Shown here: piece after piece, positions 36,493 through 49,107 of the stretch | Layout of the letters: each line of letters starts with the position of its first letter | Numbering within the stretch: the first letter of the stretch is position 1 | Source: Epiperipatus broadwayi | Lineage: Eukaryota; Onychophora; Udeonychophora; Euonychophora; Peripatidae | Direction of reading: 5' to 3' | Length of the DNA stretch: 64,000 nt | Assembly (NCBI GenBank): GCA_028023455.1 | Contig: JAQFVV010007231.1 | Coordinates: 1-64,000, forward strand | The notes under the pieces: model-generated | Seen by the model: the letters and a program-made list of their open reading frames with translations, nothing else | Database searches by the model: none | Told to the model about the DNA's origin: nothing | Translations under genes and position numbers: made by a program

Positions 36493-37674
36493 TGTAACCT
36501 CTAAAAAATTATAACAAGTTTTATATAAGCTCTAAAATCCTTAGCCTTTGACTCACTACTTTTCTCTTTAACTCACATACACATGTAAACTTCAGAGTGG
36601 ATGACCTCAGGATTGATGGTGATGGTACAATATATAATAAATTGCCAGGGTGCCAAATTGCAACTTTAATTGAAAGTCTATTTATTTATTTATTATTTAC
36701 TAACAATTTATTTAATTATCTACATTAATATCTGATGAATGGGATAACCAATAAAAATTTTAACGAATAAAAACTGAGAGTGAAATTACTACTAATAATA
36801 ATACTGTGATTTATTACATTTAGTGGAGGATGCAAATCTCATCTCAACTCCCCATTTTACATTATCTCTCTCAGCACACACCCTTCTATCTGAAATTAAA
36901 GCCACAATTAAATTGAAAGAAATCTAAACTACTTCCAAGCCCATCATCATCCTCATTTTCCATCACTCTACCATGCTTTTATTCATAATTCAATTTTTTG
37001 AACAGTTGTAATTATTCATTATAAACTTTTGTTACTTTGCTAACTCTTCTCTGCTGTAGGATAATATTATCTCTGGGCTTCAAAACAGCAAGGTGTGTAA
37101 ATTAACACTCGACTATGAACTATTAGTGGTACATGAATACACTCCCAGGGATAACAACGATAATCAACCTTGGATCAGTTCAACCTAGCCAGTGTCCACT
37201 TTTTATCTTTTCAAATAATTAAGATTAAATTTTAACTATAGATTGTGTTGGCAGAATACCATGAATGCTTTAATAATTTAAAAAAATTATCTAATAAATT
37301 TATCTGAAAAGGTATTCAAATACAGTAGATAGAGAAGGGATTTTATGTCCACCCACTGTACTCTATATCACACACCAATTCTACTGCTTACTATACACTT
37401 TAAATTTTATGTTGCTAAATTAGTTTACTTGTATTCCGCACTTATTCATTTGACTTTGAAATGTTAACATAATTTTTTCTTCTATCAAATTTGGTAATAA
37501 AAATTTTTAAAATAAACTCTTAAATAATATAATCCAGATGTAGTGTAATTAACTACATCATAATTAAATTTAAATAATAGTGTATTAGTGTATGAGGATC
37601 TCAAGAATTTATTGGATCACAAAAAATTGAGACAGAGACAATATTTTATTCAAAAATGACATTTTATTATAACA
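36493..37674 (-). repeat. Family B repeat, copy 1 (LTR-like, truncated)
   Basis: It starts TGTAACCTCT immediately after a (TA)n and aligns with 46605-47785 and 49108-51175 (for example the shared block aataaattgccagggtgcca). Similarity stops at about 37674. The TGTAACC end matches the minus-sense U5 ends of A2 and D. AATAAA signals on the minus strand near 37650 suit an LTR polyadenylation region. Confidence 0.65.
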
Positions 37675-39400
37675 ATCGGGGACATAGAGACTCTTACATT
37701 TTAATTCTGCCACCAGGGTGCCATCGGACCAATTGAACCTGAAAATTTATATAGACTGGCAGGTACTTACAGTAAGATCCAGAATTTAAATAAATATGAC
37801 CATAATGCCCCATTCACTAGCTCATGGAGCAGCAGAGATAATGCTTATTTTATTTTAAAGATAGAAAGATAATAAAAAAATAAGAATCAGCCACTGATAG
37901 ATTAACAATACCCAAAAACATTTACTTTACATATATATAAAATTCAGAATTATTTATTTTAATATAATGTTTACTTTAGAATTTAATTTAATTTACATCT
38001 TAACTTTTTATTTTACAAGTTTGCACAGATGGATTAATTAATATTTTATTAGAATGTCAAGTAAGGATAGACTACACAGATTTCACTCGAAAATAAAATA
38101 TTCTACATCCCTTATTTAACCCTATGCCAAAAGTTTTCACAGATGGATTAATTAATATTTTATTAGTGTTGACTATGAATAGACTACATAAATTGCACTT
38201 GAAAAATAAAATATTCTACATCCCTTATTTAATGCTAGGCCAAAAGTTCACAGTCAAACTAATGCCAATCTATATGATATATCGATGTATTTAATGCAAC
38301 ATGAAAATGACAGCACAAATGGTTATCTAAAAGAAATTTCCCTCATCCAGTACAGGAATGCTACATCTCTCTAGTGAGAACAATAAAAAAACTCCATAGG
38401 AAGGGATTGCAGTCCTTTTTGTGGACTTGCCATCCCATTCGATATGCTAAGGAGGTGATCCAAAGAGCAGGGAATATGGTCCACCTCCCATGGTCAATAG
38501 AAAATGGGATTATTTTGCCCAAGTGCAGCATATAATGTGATCTTGCACATAATGAATCTTCATACATTTACTAATTACACCAATACATCCAACCCATTAA
38601 AACAATCTAACTGTGAAACAAATAACCTGTGATTAACCCTCCCTTAAAAGAACATAACTGTATGAACCTATGCAGCCATCCACACCCAATTCAAATTTAA
38701 CATAACTTAAAAGTTTTATCCTAATAAAAAAAATTATAATAAACACTCAAAAAGATAAAAAAAAAATAATGGAAATGATTTAAAAATACATATAATAAAA
38801 ATAATTATTAATAAATAATTTAGTTTGGTCAGATATGAACTCATATTTCTATTTAAATACTGGAAAAAGTTTATATTTAAAGTTCATGAGTTACATAGAA
38901 TTCTTACAGTTTAAAAGTCCATACTTTACAGTTGCTTGTGATTTGGATCCCTTGTTGTTTCTAATTCCCATGATGTCCTGGTGTGACCAGTGTGCTGTTA
39001 GCCATTCTGTAGATATTCATCTGGAAGTCCTTTGCTCTAGCTGGTATAGCTCTTTGCAGGATTTTATTGCAGGACCCTGGTATCCTGGGGTCCACAATAT
39101 AGGAAAACAATACTTTATTTCTTTTTTTGGAACAACTTAAGAGATTGAAAGTGCATCTTTTCAATCCATTATCCTTCAACTCTCCTAAAACTAAACTTTA
39201 TTTCCAATCTTTTCTTTTTTATATCAAACCTCTGGATTAATTGAACATGACATCATAATGATGATCATTCTTTCACTATGGTCCATTTCCTGAGGGATTT
39301 TATTGGTTATTCTGTTCTTATTGGTTTTATCTCCTATCTGACTTTTAATTATAAATTTTAAGATGCCCAAAGGCTAGTTTACTTATTTAGACTAATTAAA
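37675..39400. other. Non-coding stretch with a 115-bp tandem duplication
   Basis: At 38022-38250 a unit of about 115 bp is present twice (cacagatggattaattaata starts at 38024 and 38139). The minus ORF at 38361-38567 and the overlapping ORFs near 38835-39179 match nothing I recognise and overlap on both strands. I see no confident gene. Confidence 0.45.
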
Positions 39401-39541
39401 TAACTGAAACACAGGCTTATTGTATACCTGTGTCTATATATGGAATATAGGGTATATGAGCACAGACTTTCAGAGTACCCATCACTCTCCATTCTATCTA
39501 ATAACACTGATACACTCAAGCATGTATATGCTGAAAAAATA

Positions 39542-39602
39542 AATAATCACCAATATACATATTTCATGCTAAACCAGTAATCATCAGTTGGTCCAGATTA
39601 TC
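39542..39602 (-). ncRNA. Type I hammerhead ribozyme, copy 1
   Basis: Minus strand, in order: outer stem I GATAATC, bulge TGG, inner stem I ACCAA, core CTGATGA, stem II region TTACTGGTTTAGCAT, core GAAA, short stem III TATGTA, TA at the cleavage site, then TTGGT and GATTATT closing both parts of stem I. The extended, bulged stem I is typical of natural type I hammerheads. One stem II pair is lost here (A opposite C) and kept in copy 2. Predicted cleavage lies between positions 39554 and 39553. Confidence 0.7.
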
Positions 39603-40013
39603 ATCTCCCACACATATATACTATAAGTGCTCAGATATATATTAAGAGAGACAATCTTCATACTTTAATGGACAGGCTCCAATCTACTACACACTCCAAC
39701 TCTTCAACTGTCCATCCAATTGAAAATATGATGATGTAATGATCAAAGGCCACCCTGAGGCCAAGATTCTTGTCACACCCATGTTGACCTAAGGTCAATC
39801 TGAACCCCACATGTACAGTACATAATCCATTTAATACATATGCAAGGATGTGCAGATATCTCTACAATGTAATAACTGAAACACAGGCTTACTATATATC
39901 TGTGTCTATATATGTAATATAGGGTATATGAGCACAGAATTTCAGATGACCCATCACTCTCCACTGTATCTAATAACACTGATACACTCAAGCACATATA
40001 TGCTGAAAAGATA

Positions 40014-40074
40014 AATAATCACCAATATCCGTATTTCATGCTAAACCAGCAATCATCAGTTGGTCCACATTATC
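40014..40074 (-). ncRNA. Type I hammerhead ribozyme, copy 2
   Basis: Same layout as copy 1: ACCAA/TTGGT inner stem I, CTGATGA, stem II TGCT/AGCA (four pairs, after a T-T mismatch next to the core) with loop GGTTT, and GAAA. Stem III reads TACGGA with one mismatch, and cleavage is after the A at 40026. Outer stem I is slightly weaker than in copy 1 (GATAAT/ATTATT). Confidence 0.68.
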
Positions 40075-40212
40075 ATCTCCCACACATATATAGTATAAGT
40101 GCTCAGATATATATTAAGATAGACAATATTCATACTTTAATGGACAGGCTCCAATCTACTACACACTCCAACTCTTCAACCATCCATCCAATTGAAAATC
40201 TGATGATGAGGT

Positions 40213-43200
40213 AAAATTTTAGCTGGGGTTGATGTTGCATTACTCTTCCATTGTTCAAGGTGGTTAATATCGTATAGGAAATCATGCTGACGGTCAAGTT
40301 CAGGTAAAAACAACATATGCCTGATGGAATGTTTACTCATTAATCTTATTCTACAATAATATAAATTTTAACTAAATTTTTCATTCAGAAGTTGAACCAG
40401 GACAACAATAAAAACTTAATTTTTAAAATTTGAAAGTGGTAATTTTAAACCTGAACGAAGTTTTCTCTAGACACAGAAATGACGATCAAGCCCCTCCTTA
40501 AAGGATGGCTGTTTTTATATCCTGCTATATCCCCTCAATTTCCGAGTGACACTTTTTAAATTATATTCAATTTTTAATTGGTGTTTTGTTATTGCTTTAT
40601 AAATTATCTATTCACATTTTTACAGACAACACTTGGGTTTTGTTGAATTTTTCTCACTCGTGAAAAACCCCTTGAGAGACTAAAATGAAAGTTTTGTACA
40701 AAATAAAAATAATGATACATAGCAGACCAACTTTAAACTCAAGATTTTGAATGTGAATTGGCTGTTATGAATATGTTATTGAAATGAAGTAATATTTTTT
40801 TCAAAAGGCTTTCCACCAATGTCATCTACTATTACTAATGATTATTGATTATTTTTATAATTAAAATTTTCTAATACATTTTACACTTATGCATTTACAC
40901 ACTCTACTTGAATCGATTTCTTAATACTTTTATTGATTCTTGATATTTCTATAATAACTTTCTTTCAGTATTTTATAGTAATAATTTTCTTCTACAATGA
41001 TATGATTTTCATCAGGCACTTTCTTTATTAAATAAATAGGATATTTCCTTATGAACCCTACCCCCTTTTTTTTCAGATTTATCTGCACTATTAATATGAT
41101 CTGTAAAATATTTTTAATAAATAAACTTTCAACCTTGACCGCCTTGCATCTTTAAACCCTAATTAATATAGCAATTCCTGTTCTAAGCATTTATAAATGA
41201 ATTTTGTTTACATATTAAGTAATTTCTATTTCAAATTTATTCAAACTTTTATTTTGACTTAGTCTTAGGACTCTCTCAATAACTTTTATAACACAAGTAC
41301 TGCATTTTATGAGGAAAAATTTAATATACACTGTTTTAAATAAAACCAGCTTCAAACTTAGGAAGCTTTGGTTAAAACCAAAGACTAAAAATCCCCCTCT
41401 TTAGAGTAAAATTTTCCTAATTCAAGTTAGTTCATTATTGTTTTTAAGATATATAAATAAATAATTTCATATTATAAAAGGTGGACTGATCTTTTACCAT
41501 TATATTTTGTTTTTATTTACTTTTTAGGTGGGATGGGCTTTAAACTTCGTGCACCGTAAGTACCCCGAGATACCTCATCCTCATTTTATTCACTACTTCA
41601 TATTTCAAAACAGGATAACTAACAAATATCTGTCTTATTTTACATTTAATTTTATGATCGAATAATACAGTTATAATATCTTTAAACAGTTTAAATAAAA
41701 AGAATTAGAAAAAGATTTCCATTTTACATCTAATTCTTTTACGTAAAATTATAGACATAATATACGTAAATGGTTGGAATGGATTGAGCTCAATGAGATC
41801 ACTCTTCATTTTACAGGGGATATTACCATCCATTGAAATGGAATCTGAGATTCAGATTATGTTTCACAGTCCTATCCGATCCCTCATCACCAAACTGGAT
41901 TCAAGTCTCACTCCTAGGTGTATATACACACCTATTTAGTTCATTTTTTTTAAATTTTGTATTCAAAATAAACGTTAACAAGAGATTTAATAATCTTGAA
42001 TTAAATGAATTAATAATAATACTTCATATAATTTTAATAGGTCGTATATGTGCATAAATCACAAGTATATATTAAAAGTGATAGGGGATTAGGTATAAAT
42101 TAATATTTATATATGTTATATAAAAATGTATATTTAAAATTTTATATACTAAAAATACATATGTATGTCATGGCAGTTGGGCTAATGTAATCGGTTTGGT
42201 ATCCTGTAAAAGCATTCCAAACCAAAATCAATTAGCATGATTAAATTATAATCTCTATTAGAAAATTAAATAAATTTCATTAACAAAATTATCTTTTGGT
42301 AAAATCTATTTCTGAGCCAGAAATAGCTTTAAAACAATTGTTTCAAAAATACTAATCCGTTTGCATTGTTTTACACTACCTGATTAACAAAGGAGAAATT
42401 CCTTACTAAAAAACTGTTCTGCAGTATTATTTTATAGTTGCAGGCATAACAACTGAATAGCATTCCTTAGATAAACCGGAGTCATATAAATAGGGCCCAA
42501 ATTCAGTCCTCGGGGAGAGTACGTAGATTCGTAAGGCACCCGCCGAATGAATCTACATCACTCAAATTTTTCAAGAAACATCTTCTCGCCATGACCAGGC
42601 CAAACTCAACTCTAGCTAGCCTGCCACTAATGATGAACATCCGCGAACCTGCTGCTATACCATGAGAACCAACCGGGTGATCTGCTACCTGCTTTCCAAA
42701 GGTAACGCTGTAAAGTGCCGCCTTTATAAACTCAGAACTTTCTCCTGATTAACTTTTAAAATGTGAAAGCATTTAATATTAATTATTTGTAACTTTTATA
42801 GTCTATTTTACTCTTTAACCATTTTGATTAGCCTCGTAATTTTTTTTCATTTTTAATTTAATGCGGCAATTATTTTATTAATATTTTGTCTAATATATAG
42901 ATTTTAAATGCTAAATGATGTTTCAATGAACTCCCACTCTCGCCAGTATAGTTATTTTTACCTTAGCTCCTCGCATTAGATAGGAGTAACACTTAATTTT
43001 AATTAGTTTGTTTTTATTTTTAAAACTATAAATAATGCTTGCTAGGTTGGGAGAATATTTTTTTTAAAAAAATGTTTTGCTAATTATTATACTTTTTGGG
43101 TAAACAACAGAGGGAGAAATAAAGTTTCATCTTTGATTAGTTTACGATTTATACAATGTTAATAATCTCCGTAAGAATGCAAATCAATATGTTAAATATA

Positions 43201-44930
43201 AATATATTTGTTTTTATTCTTGCCCATCTAAAATATATATATGAATATTTTTCTTAAAGCACAACTTAGACCTAATTGTTTACTATATTATATGTAGGTA
43301 GAATTTTATTAAAAAAGTGTAATGAAAGGGAAGAGGGAATTTATAACTTTCGTTGGTATTAAAATATTTTTCTAATAATATCTTTAAACTACGTTTAATA
43401 AATACGATCATACCATTATCTTTGATATTATTATAGGTTGTAAGCTTAATTATAGATATTTGACTAATTATTAGTCCGTCCCAAAGCGTTGTTAATATAG
43501 GCCACTCTTCATGTTTTAAGCTCTATCTAGAGACACGCGTCGGAATGCCCGAGCCGTCTCATCTTTGTTTCAGGTCGTAAACAGGGTGATGTATGTCCCT
43601 GGACCATATATATATATTCGCGTAACGAGAGCAGTGCATGGGATAATTCCGGCAAAATTCGGCCCATTTGCAACTCTGTCCAAGACCTTTTGTCAGCCGA
43701 TTCCACAAAATGTAGGGGTGGCAAGTCGGCTAGACTGTTTCTTCTGTTAATCTGATAAAGCACTCAAAATATTGGATCTGCAGATATTCGGCCATTATGC
43801 TAACACCGCGATACTTTATATTAGATCCCTCTTTTCAAAAAGCTCAGGTCTATAAATTATCTGTATCTAATGTTATGGTCTAATTAAACGTATGTCATAA
43901 ATTTATAACTTTTATTGTGTCGCTTAATGACTCTCTATATATAATTTAAAGAAATAATCCCACATACATTAGTCATGCAAATAAAGTAAATAAATCTTTA
44001 TTAAAAATTATTTTCTTATATATTAAACTTATGATAGTTTGGTCAGTTAGTTAACCGACAATTATGTAACCCATCCTGGGATCAGTCAAGGTTGTGTTTT
44101 CGTGTGTAATTCAGGCGAATCATTATAAATTGTACACTTTATAAATGTGCTAGATTAATTGAAATGTCATTACGCCACATCAAAATTCTTCATAACTTAT
44201 TTGTAAACACTAAATATAATGTTCAAGTGTGAGTAAGCACACTATAACTTATTTGTAATATGAGGCTAATCACCATTTAATATAATTCAAATGTATATAT
44301 TTTTTTATTTATATTTGTTCATTATTAAATATTTTAAAACTAAACATCTGATCATTGCTCATTCTTTAGTTAATTGATTTGGTTAAATTTTAAATATCAT
44401 GATTTGTGGAATGATGTAAGATCCCACTAAAGTTAAGCATAAGTGCTTGTCTGTTTTGAAATGTATATACGCATTTGTCTTGATTTTCCCCTGAGTCTCT
44501 TTGTTTCTCCGATGTGCGATGTCTGCCGATGGTAAATTAAATACTCTAGTATCATCGGATTTTCTGCTCATAAGTAATTGAACCTGGAATCTGGGTATAC
44601 AGGGCAGAGCTCACGATTGTTCCTGACATAAGTATCTCGCACATGATTGGACTCTAGGTAGTTTTGCCTAGATGCTACATCTTGTTATGTAGACAGACAA
44701 TTTCGACCGATACACCATCAACATCAAAATATTACTACGACTAAACAAATTCAAGTCTATGAAAGCACTTTTCACTTTACATTTTATTCCAATGTCTCTC
44801 CACAATGTACTAACAATGTTCTGTGGCTTAAACAATATTGGTGGCTCACAATCTATTTTCATCTTACAGCTAATTATCCTCCTAAATTCTGCTCAAATAT
44901 TACTACTATTTTATTGCTATAATTAATATT
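40213..44930. other. Low-copy region with weak exon candidates
   Basis: I found no repeat partner for this region in the window, and it has local CG-richer islands. Splice-bounded candidates on the plus strand are 41528-41555 (28 nt, acceptor ttttag, donor GTAAGT) and 41817-41917 (101 nt, acceptor ttacag, donor GTGTAT), which together make 129 nt. A TATAAATA at 42485 precedes a CG-richer block that ends in a donor-like AAAG|GTAACG near 42700. A further island at 43530-43760 follows tttgtttcag. None gives a recognisable protein. Confidence 0.3.
41817..41917 (+). CDS. Possible internal exon, unknown protein
   Basis: A pyrimidine-rich acceptor ending in acag precedes 101 nt, and AG|GTGTAT follows. 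Two of the three frames are open, one of them including MESEIQIMFHSPIRSLITKL. I do not recognise the peptide, and a chance match to splice signals in AT-rich DNA is quite possible. Confidence 0.2.
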
Positions 44931-46190
44931 TCATTCCTTATAATTATAGTTTGGCATAGTCTTATTTGTTACCTTATTTACATTCTTTGTAATGAAATGA
45001 TCTGTCAAACACTGTTTGTCTTCCCTCTGGAATTCTCTCTGCTCATTTTTAATTTTATCTAGGTGACAAATGAATATAGGATTGTGTTCTATTTCTTTAC
45101 CTGGAGATTCAGATAATTTCTGAGCCATTGTCACTAATTCTTCCTGCATTTTCTTCACATGAACCAAGTAAAATTTTTCGCTTTCCCTACTTCTATCTCT
45201 GATTCTTTAATAGATTCTATACATTCCCTATTGACCACTTGTAAACCAAGATTTAGCCGAGACTGAATATTAATGTCTGTTTGATAAGCCTGCTCTTGTG
45301 TACACTCCCTATAATTCTCAATTTCCACTTTCAAAGCTATCTGAGTGTTCTATGTTTTCTTAAATTGCCCATCTAAATCTGCCTCAAACTGATGTATTAT
45401 ATTATTTGATTGAATTTCAATGTTCTTTAGCTGGTGATCCATGCCTATCATATGGTTCACTAACTTTTCATTGGTTTCTGACACCATCATTTCTAGACTA
45501 TCCAGCTTGCATTCAGCTTTTTGGGCTATATTGGCAGTCAATTTCTAATTTGGTAAATTATAACTTTAAATCGGCTACAATCTCTTGTTTATTTTGCAAT
45601 AATTTCAACTCAATCTCCTCTGAAAACTATTTTAAGCTAATTTTTTGAAAGATCAATTTTGGTTTCTTGTGTTTCTCTCATTGCTACTATCTGATTTTTT
45701 AATTTTTTGGTAATACTTTCTATAGTTAGCTGTACTCTATAGTCTACATGAAGGCTTTTGGCTCTACATTGGTTCTTTAGTTCTTCCATCCTACTTTTGA
45801 GCTTATCATTTTGGACTTCAATTCAGCTTTCTAACTTACTAAGATGAGTATTTATGCTATCTTTCAATTCTTTATTTTGTTCTGCACTTCAAATAACTTG
45901 ATTATCTATTTTACTACTTTGAATTTGTAGGCTATCTTTTAATTCTTTATTTTGTTCTGCACTTCGAATAGCTTGACTATTTATTTTACTTTCTAGGCTA
46001 TCTTTTAATTCTTTCATCATAGCCTGCATCATTAGCATAATTTTCCGAAGTTCTGTTTTATTCTCCTTTTCTTGAGCAGCTTCCAGCCTCAACATGCAGG
46101 TCTATGAAATAATGCTTCCCTCATTCTGCAATTCTGGTGACATTTCTTCTAGGGTCCCTCCCTTATCACTTTGTCTATCTGGCTCCATTT
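44931..46190 (-). pseudogene. Decayed coiled-coil Gag-like ORF of family B
   Basis: From an ATG near 46183 the minus strand reads MEPDRQSDKGGTLEEMSPEL, followed within 30 codons by a stop. It continues through Glu/Lys/Leu-rich coiled-coil segments (for example KELKDSLESKINSQ, occurring twice in variant form) separated by stops and frameshifts down to about 44931. It lies left of a degraded primer site and a B-type LTR-like repeat, the place the Gag-like ORF occupies in A1 and A2. The acidic start followed by a coiled coil resembles the A proteins in character, not closely in sequence. No zinc knuckle or Pol motif was seen. Confidence 0.55.
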
Positions 46191-46585
46191 TTACTGCTAA
46201 TAATATTTTATTTTATATTTTGTTCATAATTAATCAGGCATATATTTCTTCACCTCTTTCATTTACCAACAATCAAGACCCTCCCAACAACCTATACCTC
46301 AGTCACCCTAGTTGGTATTGACCATAACAATTTTATGTTGTCTATTGTGTGTCTCTTTTCAATGTTTTGTGCATCCAGAAATCCAATCATCTACCACCAG
46401 GTTTTAAATATATCAGTTTATTATCGGTTTTTAAACATAAAATAAAATGTATATTTCTCTTATCTGAATTGAAAATACACTTCACCTCCAATATTAAAAC
46501 ACAATCCTTACATAAATAAACTGCTGGCACACATAAATTCATTACTCCAGTTTTTATATAGTTCCACACCTACTGTTCTTTAGGT
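46191..46585 (-). other. Leader of the decayed family B element
   Basis: Non-coding AT-rich sequence between the primer-site remnant and the Gag-like start, shorter than the family A leaders (about 400 bp). Confidence 0.4.
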
Positions 46586-46603
46586 GACCATGTTGGCATG
46601 CCA
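46586..46603 (-). promoter_or_regulatory. Degraded primer-binding site, family B
   Basis: The minus strand reads TGGCATGCCAACATGGTC, which follows the A2 site TGGCGCCCAACGTGGGGC with several changes. It lies directly beside the start of B-type repeat sequence, as the site does in A2. The assignment depends on that position. Confidence 0.55.
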
Positions 46604-46604
46604 T

Positions 46605-49080
46605 TTTTAACCTCCGGAAAACCATGATGAATTCCTGTGTGAGCTTGAAAATTCACAGTCTTTGCCTCACCATTTCTCTCTCTACCTCGCACACACACAA
46701 CCTTCAGAGTAGATAATTTCAAGATTGATGGTGATGGGACAACATATAATAAATTGCCAGGGCACGAAATTGCAACTTTAATTGAAAATATATTTATTTC
46801 TAAATTATCTACTAATAATTTATTTAATTATCTACATTAATATTTGGATGAATAAGCTAACTAATAAAAATTTAATAAATAAAAACTGAGAGTGAAATTA
46901 CTACTAAAAATAATACTGTGATTTATTACATCTGTTGGAGAAGGAAAATCTCATTTCAAGTCCCCATTTTACACTATCTCTCTCAGCACAATCTCCCTCA
47001 ATCGGACATTAAAGCCACAATTAAATTTAAGCAAATCTAAACTATTTCCATGCCCATCATCATCCTCATTTTCCATCAGGCTACAATGCTTTCATTCGTA
47101 ATTCAATTTTGCAAACATTTGTAATTAATCATTATAAACTTTTGTTACTTTGATAACTCTTCACAACTGTACAATAATCTTATCTCAGGGCTTCAGAACA
47201 GCAAGGTGTAGAAAATAACACTCAGCTATGAATTATTAGTGATACATGAATACACTCCCAGAGATGACAACGATAGTCGATGATTGCTTAGTTCAAACTA
47301 GCCAATGTCTCTTTCTATCTTTCCAAGTAATTAAGACTAAAGTTTAACTATAGATTTTGTTGGCAGAGTACCATGAACGCTTTAATAATTTAAAAAATTT
47401 AACTAATAAATTTACCTGAGAAGGTATTCGAATACAGTCGATGGAGAAGGGATTTTATGTCACCCACTGTACTCTACATCACACAACAATCCCACTGCTT
47501 ATTATACACTTTAAATTTTATGTTGCTAAATTAGTTTACTTGTATTCCACACTTATTTATTTGAGTTTGCGGTGTTAAAATAATTTTCTCTTCTATCAAA
47601 TTTGGTAATAAAACTTTTTAAAATAATCTCTTAAGCAATCAACCCAGATGTAGTGTAATTAACTACACCATAATTAAATTTAAATAATAGTGTATTCATG
47701 TATGATTAGGATCTCCAGAATTTATTGGATCCACAAAACATTGAGACACAGACAAGATTTTATTCAAAAATGACAACTTTTTATTAACAATAATAAAGTA
47801 AAATGTATTTACATTATCTACGTGGTTTTCTGTAGCTTTCCCCACTCTTTCAACCCTAATAAAATAATAATACTAAACATGAGGTATTCACAAATTGTTC
47901 ACAGGATGAAATATTATTAAATTATCAATAAGCTGGGATTTACAGCTGTTACAGACTGATTTTTGTTCTGAAAACAGATGACTATACAATCCTAACTTTA
48001 AATAATTCAGGTAACATTTTAATCTAATAATACTTATTATTAACTTTCTAAATATACTTTTAAACTCTAAGTAACATTATTTACTATATTGATGTTAACA
48101 ATGGTCATGGAAAACACTTTTTATGAAGAAATAAACTTATATTTTATGCCTTAATTAAATCACATAATATACTTTGGTAACTTATTTTAAATTTTAAATA
48201 TTTTACAACATTTGTTTACCTGAGTAACTGTTCAACTGTGAAAAGAATCTGTACACATACTGAACATACTTTCACCTACAAACATCTAAATAATTTACCA
48301 ATGTCTGGACAGGATTAATATTTTAGTTGGCTTACTATTGCAGTGAAGATTGAATCTGGCTGTGAATTGGAACTCCGATGCACATTGCCTATTATCAAAT
48401 AAACATGTTTTACTTTTCAACTTCAAAATTCAACTTTATAATTATTCTTGGCTGTACACTCATTATATAAAGCTAAATTAAATGCAATGTATCAGTACAA
48501 TAGATCACACTTTCGAACTCACTTTCACAAAGAAACTGCAAATTGATTCTATGACCCTGTTAACATTACTAATAACTTATTCTTTTACTGTTCTCTAAAT
48601 AATATTCACCCATAAGGAAAAGAATTCAACATCAATATGGGTGTTGGCAAAGACCCATAACAAGAGAATTAGCACCTTTTCATTAGGGTTGAAATATTCT
48701 AGGACTTGTCGCTAGGCATACAAATATGGATGTGCTTGCACAAGACACAAGGGTTATCAATAATGAAATCATCTTATGATGTAACTAAACATGAAGTGGG
48801 AAATTTCTCCACACTTTTAACTACTTTTCCCATTTTACTGAGCATTTAGTGAGCAAGCTATGCTTCAGCTTCACTGGCTCAGTGGTAATCATTTAACCAA
48901 CCTTGAACAAACAAGGTTATAACACCAATCCACACACATACATATTAAAATTTAAACCTACTCTCCCCATAAAATATTGCAGTGCTGCATGAGCAAACAA
49001 TTTTATAAGCCTAAATATGTTTACATTTAAAATAATTTCTTTATTTTTAACAAAAAGAAATAAGAAATGTGCATATTTGC
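46605..49080 (-). repeat. Family B repeat, copy 2 (probable 5' LTR)
   Basis: It aligns with 36493-37674 and, over a longer stretch, with 49108-52048, with similarity traceable to about 48690. AATAAA signals on the minus strand near 47760-47800 fit LTR polyadenylation. The remaining 48690-49080 is not matched elsewhere in the window. The U3 boundary is uncertain. Confidence 0.6.
48866..48935 (+). other. Possible tRNA-derived relic
   Basis: TGGCTCAGTGGTAA is a perfect match to a Pol III box A as found in tRNA D arms. A CCTTG/CAAGG stem and a weak box-B-like GGTTATAACACC follow about 35 bases downstream. No acceptor stem is visible, so it may be the head of a decayed SINE or chance. Confidence 0.3.
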
Positions 49081-49107
49081 CAAATCATTTTTGCCCTTCC
49101 TCCTGGG

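Larger units (their letters stand above)
39401..40212 (-). mobile_element. Retrozyme-like tandem repeat, period 472 bp, two hammerheads
   Basis: The block 39401-39733 (taactgaaacacaggctta ... attgaaaat) recurs at 39873-40207, giving 1.7 copies of a 472-bp monomer. Each copy contains a minus-strand hammerhead motif in the same place. There is no coding potential: the 74-residue minus ORF at 39773-39997 spans a monomer junction. Size, tandem layout and ribozyme type match metazoan retrozymes. The two copies differ by scattered substitutions, so it is not very young. Confidence 0.75.

Noticed and set aside
43527-43763. Overlapping ORFs on both strands (78 and 61 codons)
   Set aside because: They overlap in opposite directions in a CG-richer island. 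Neither resembles a known protein, and an exon call would rest on one acceptor-like site only.
44405-44450. 5S rRNA-like string (gatcccactaaagttaagca)
   Set aside because: It resembles the conserved GATC...AAGTTAAGC part of 5S rRNA, but nothing on either side extends the match or forms the 5S helices.
44668-44862. Possible retropepsin-like remnant (SAFID...SRSNIL) left of the family B coiled-coil ORF
   Set aside because: The D-T/S-G active-site motif is absent and the similarity is too short to call a protease.
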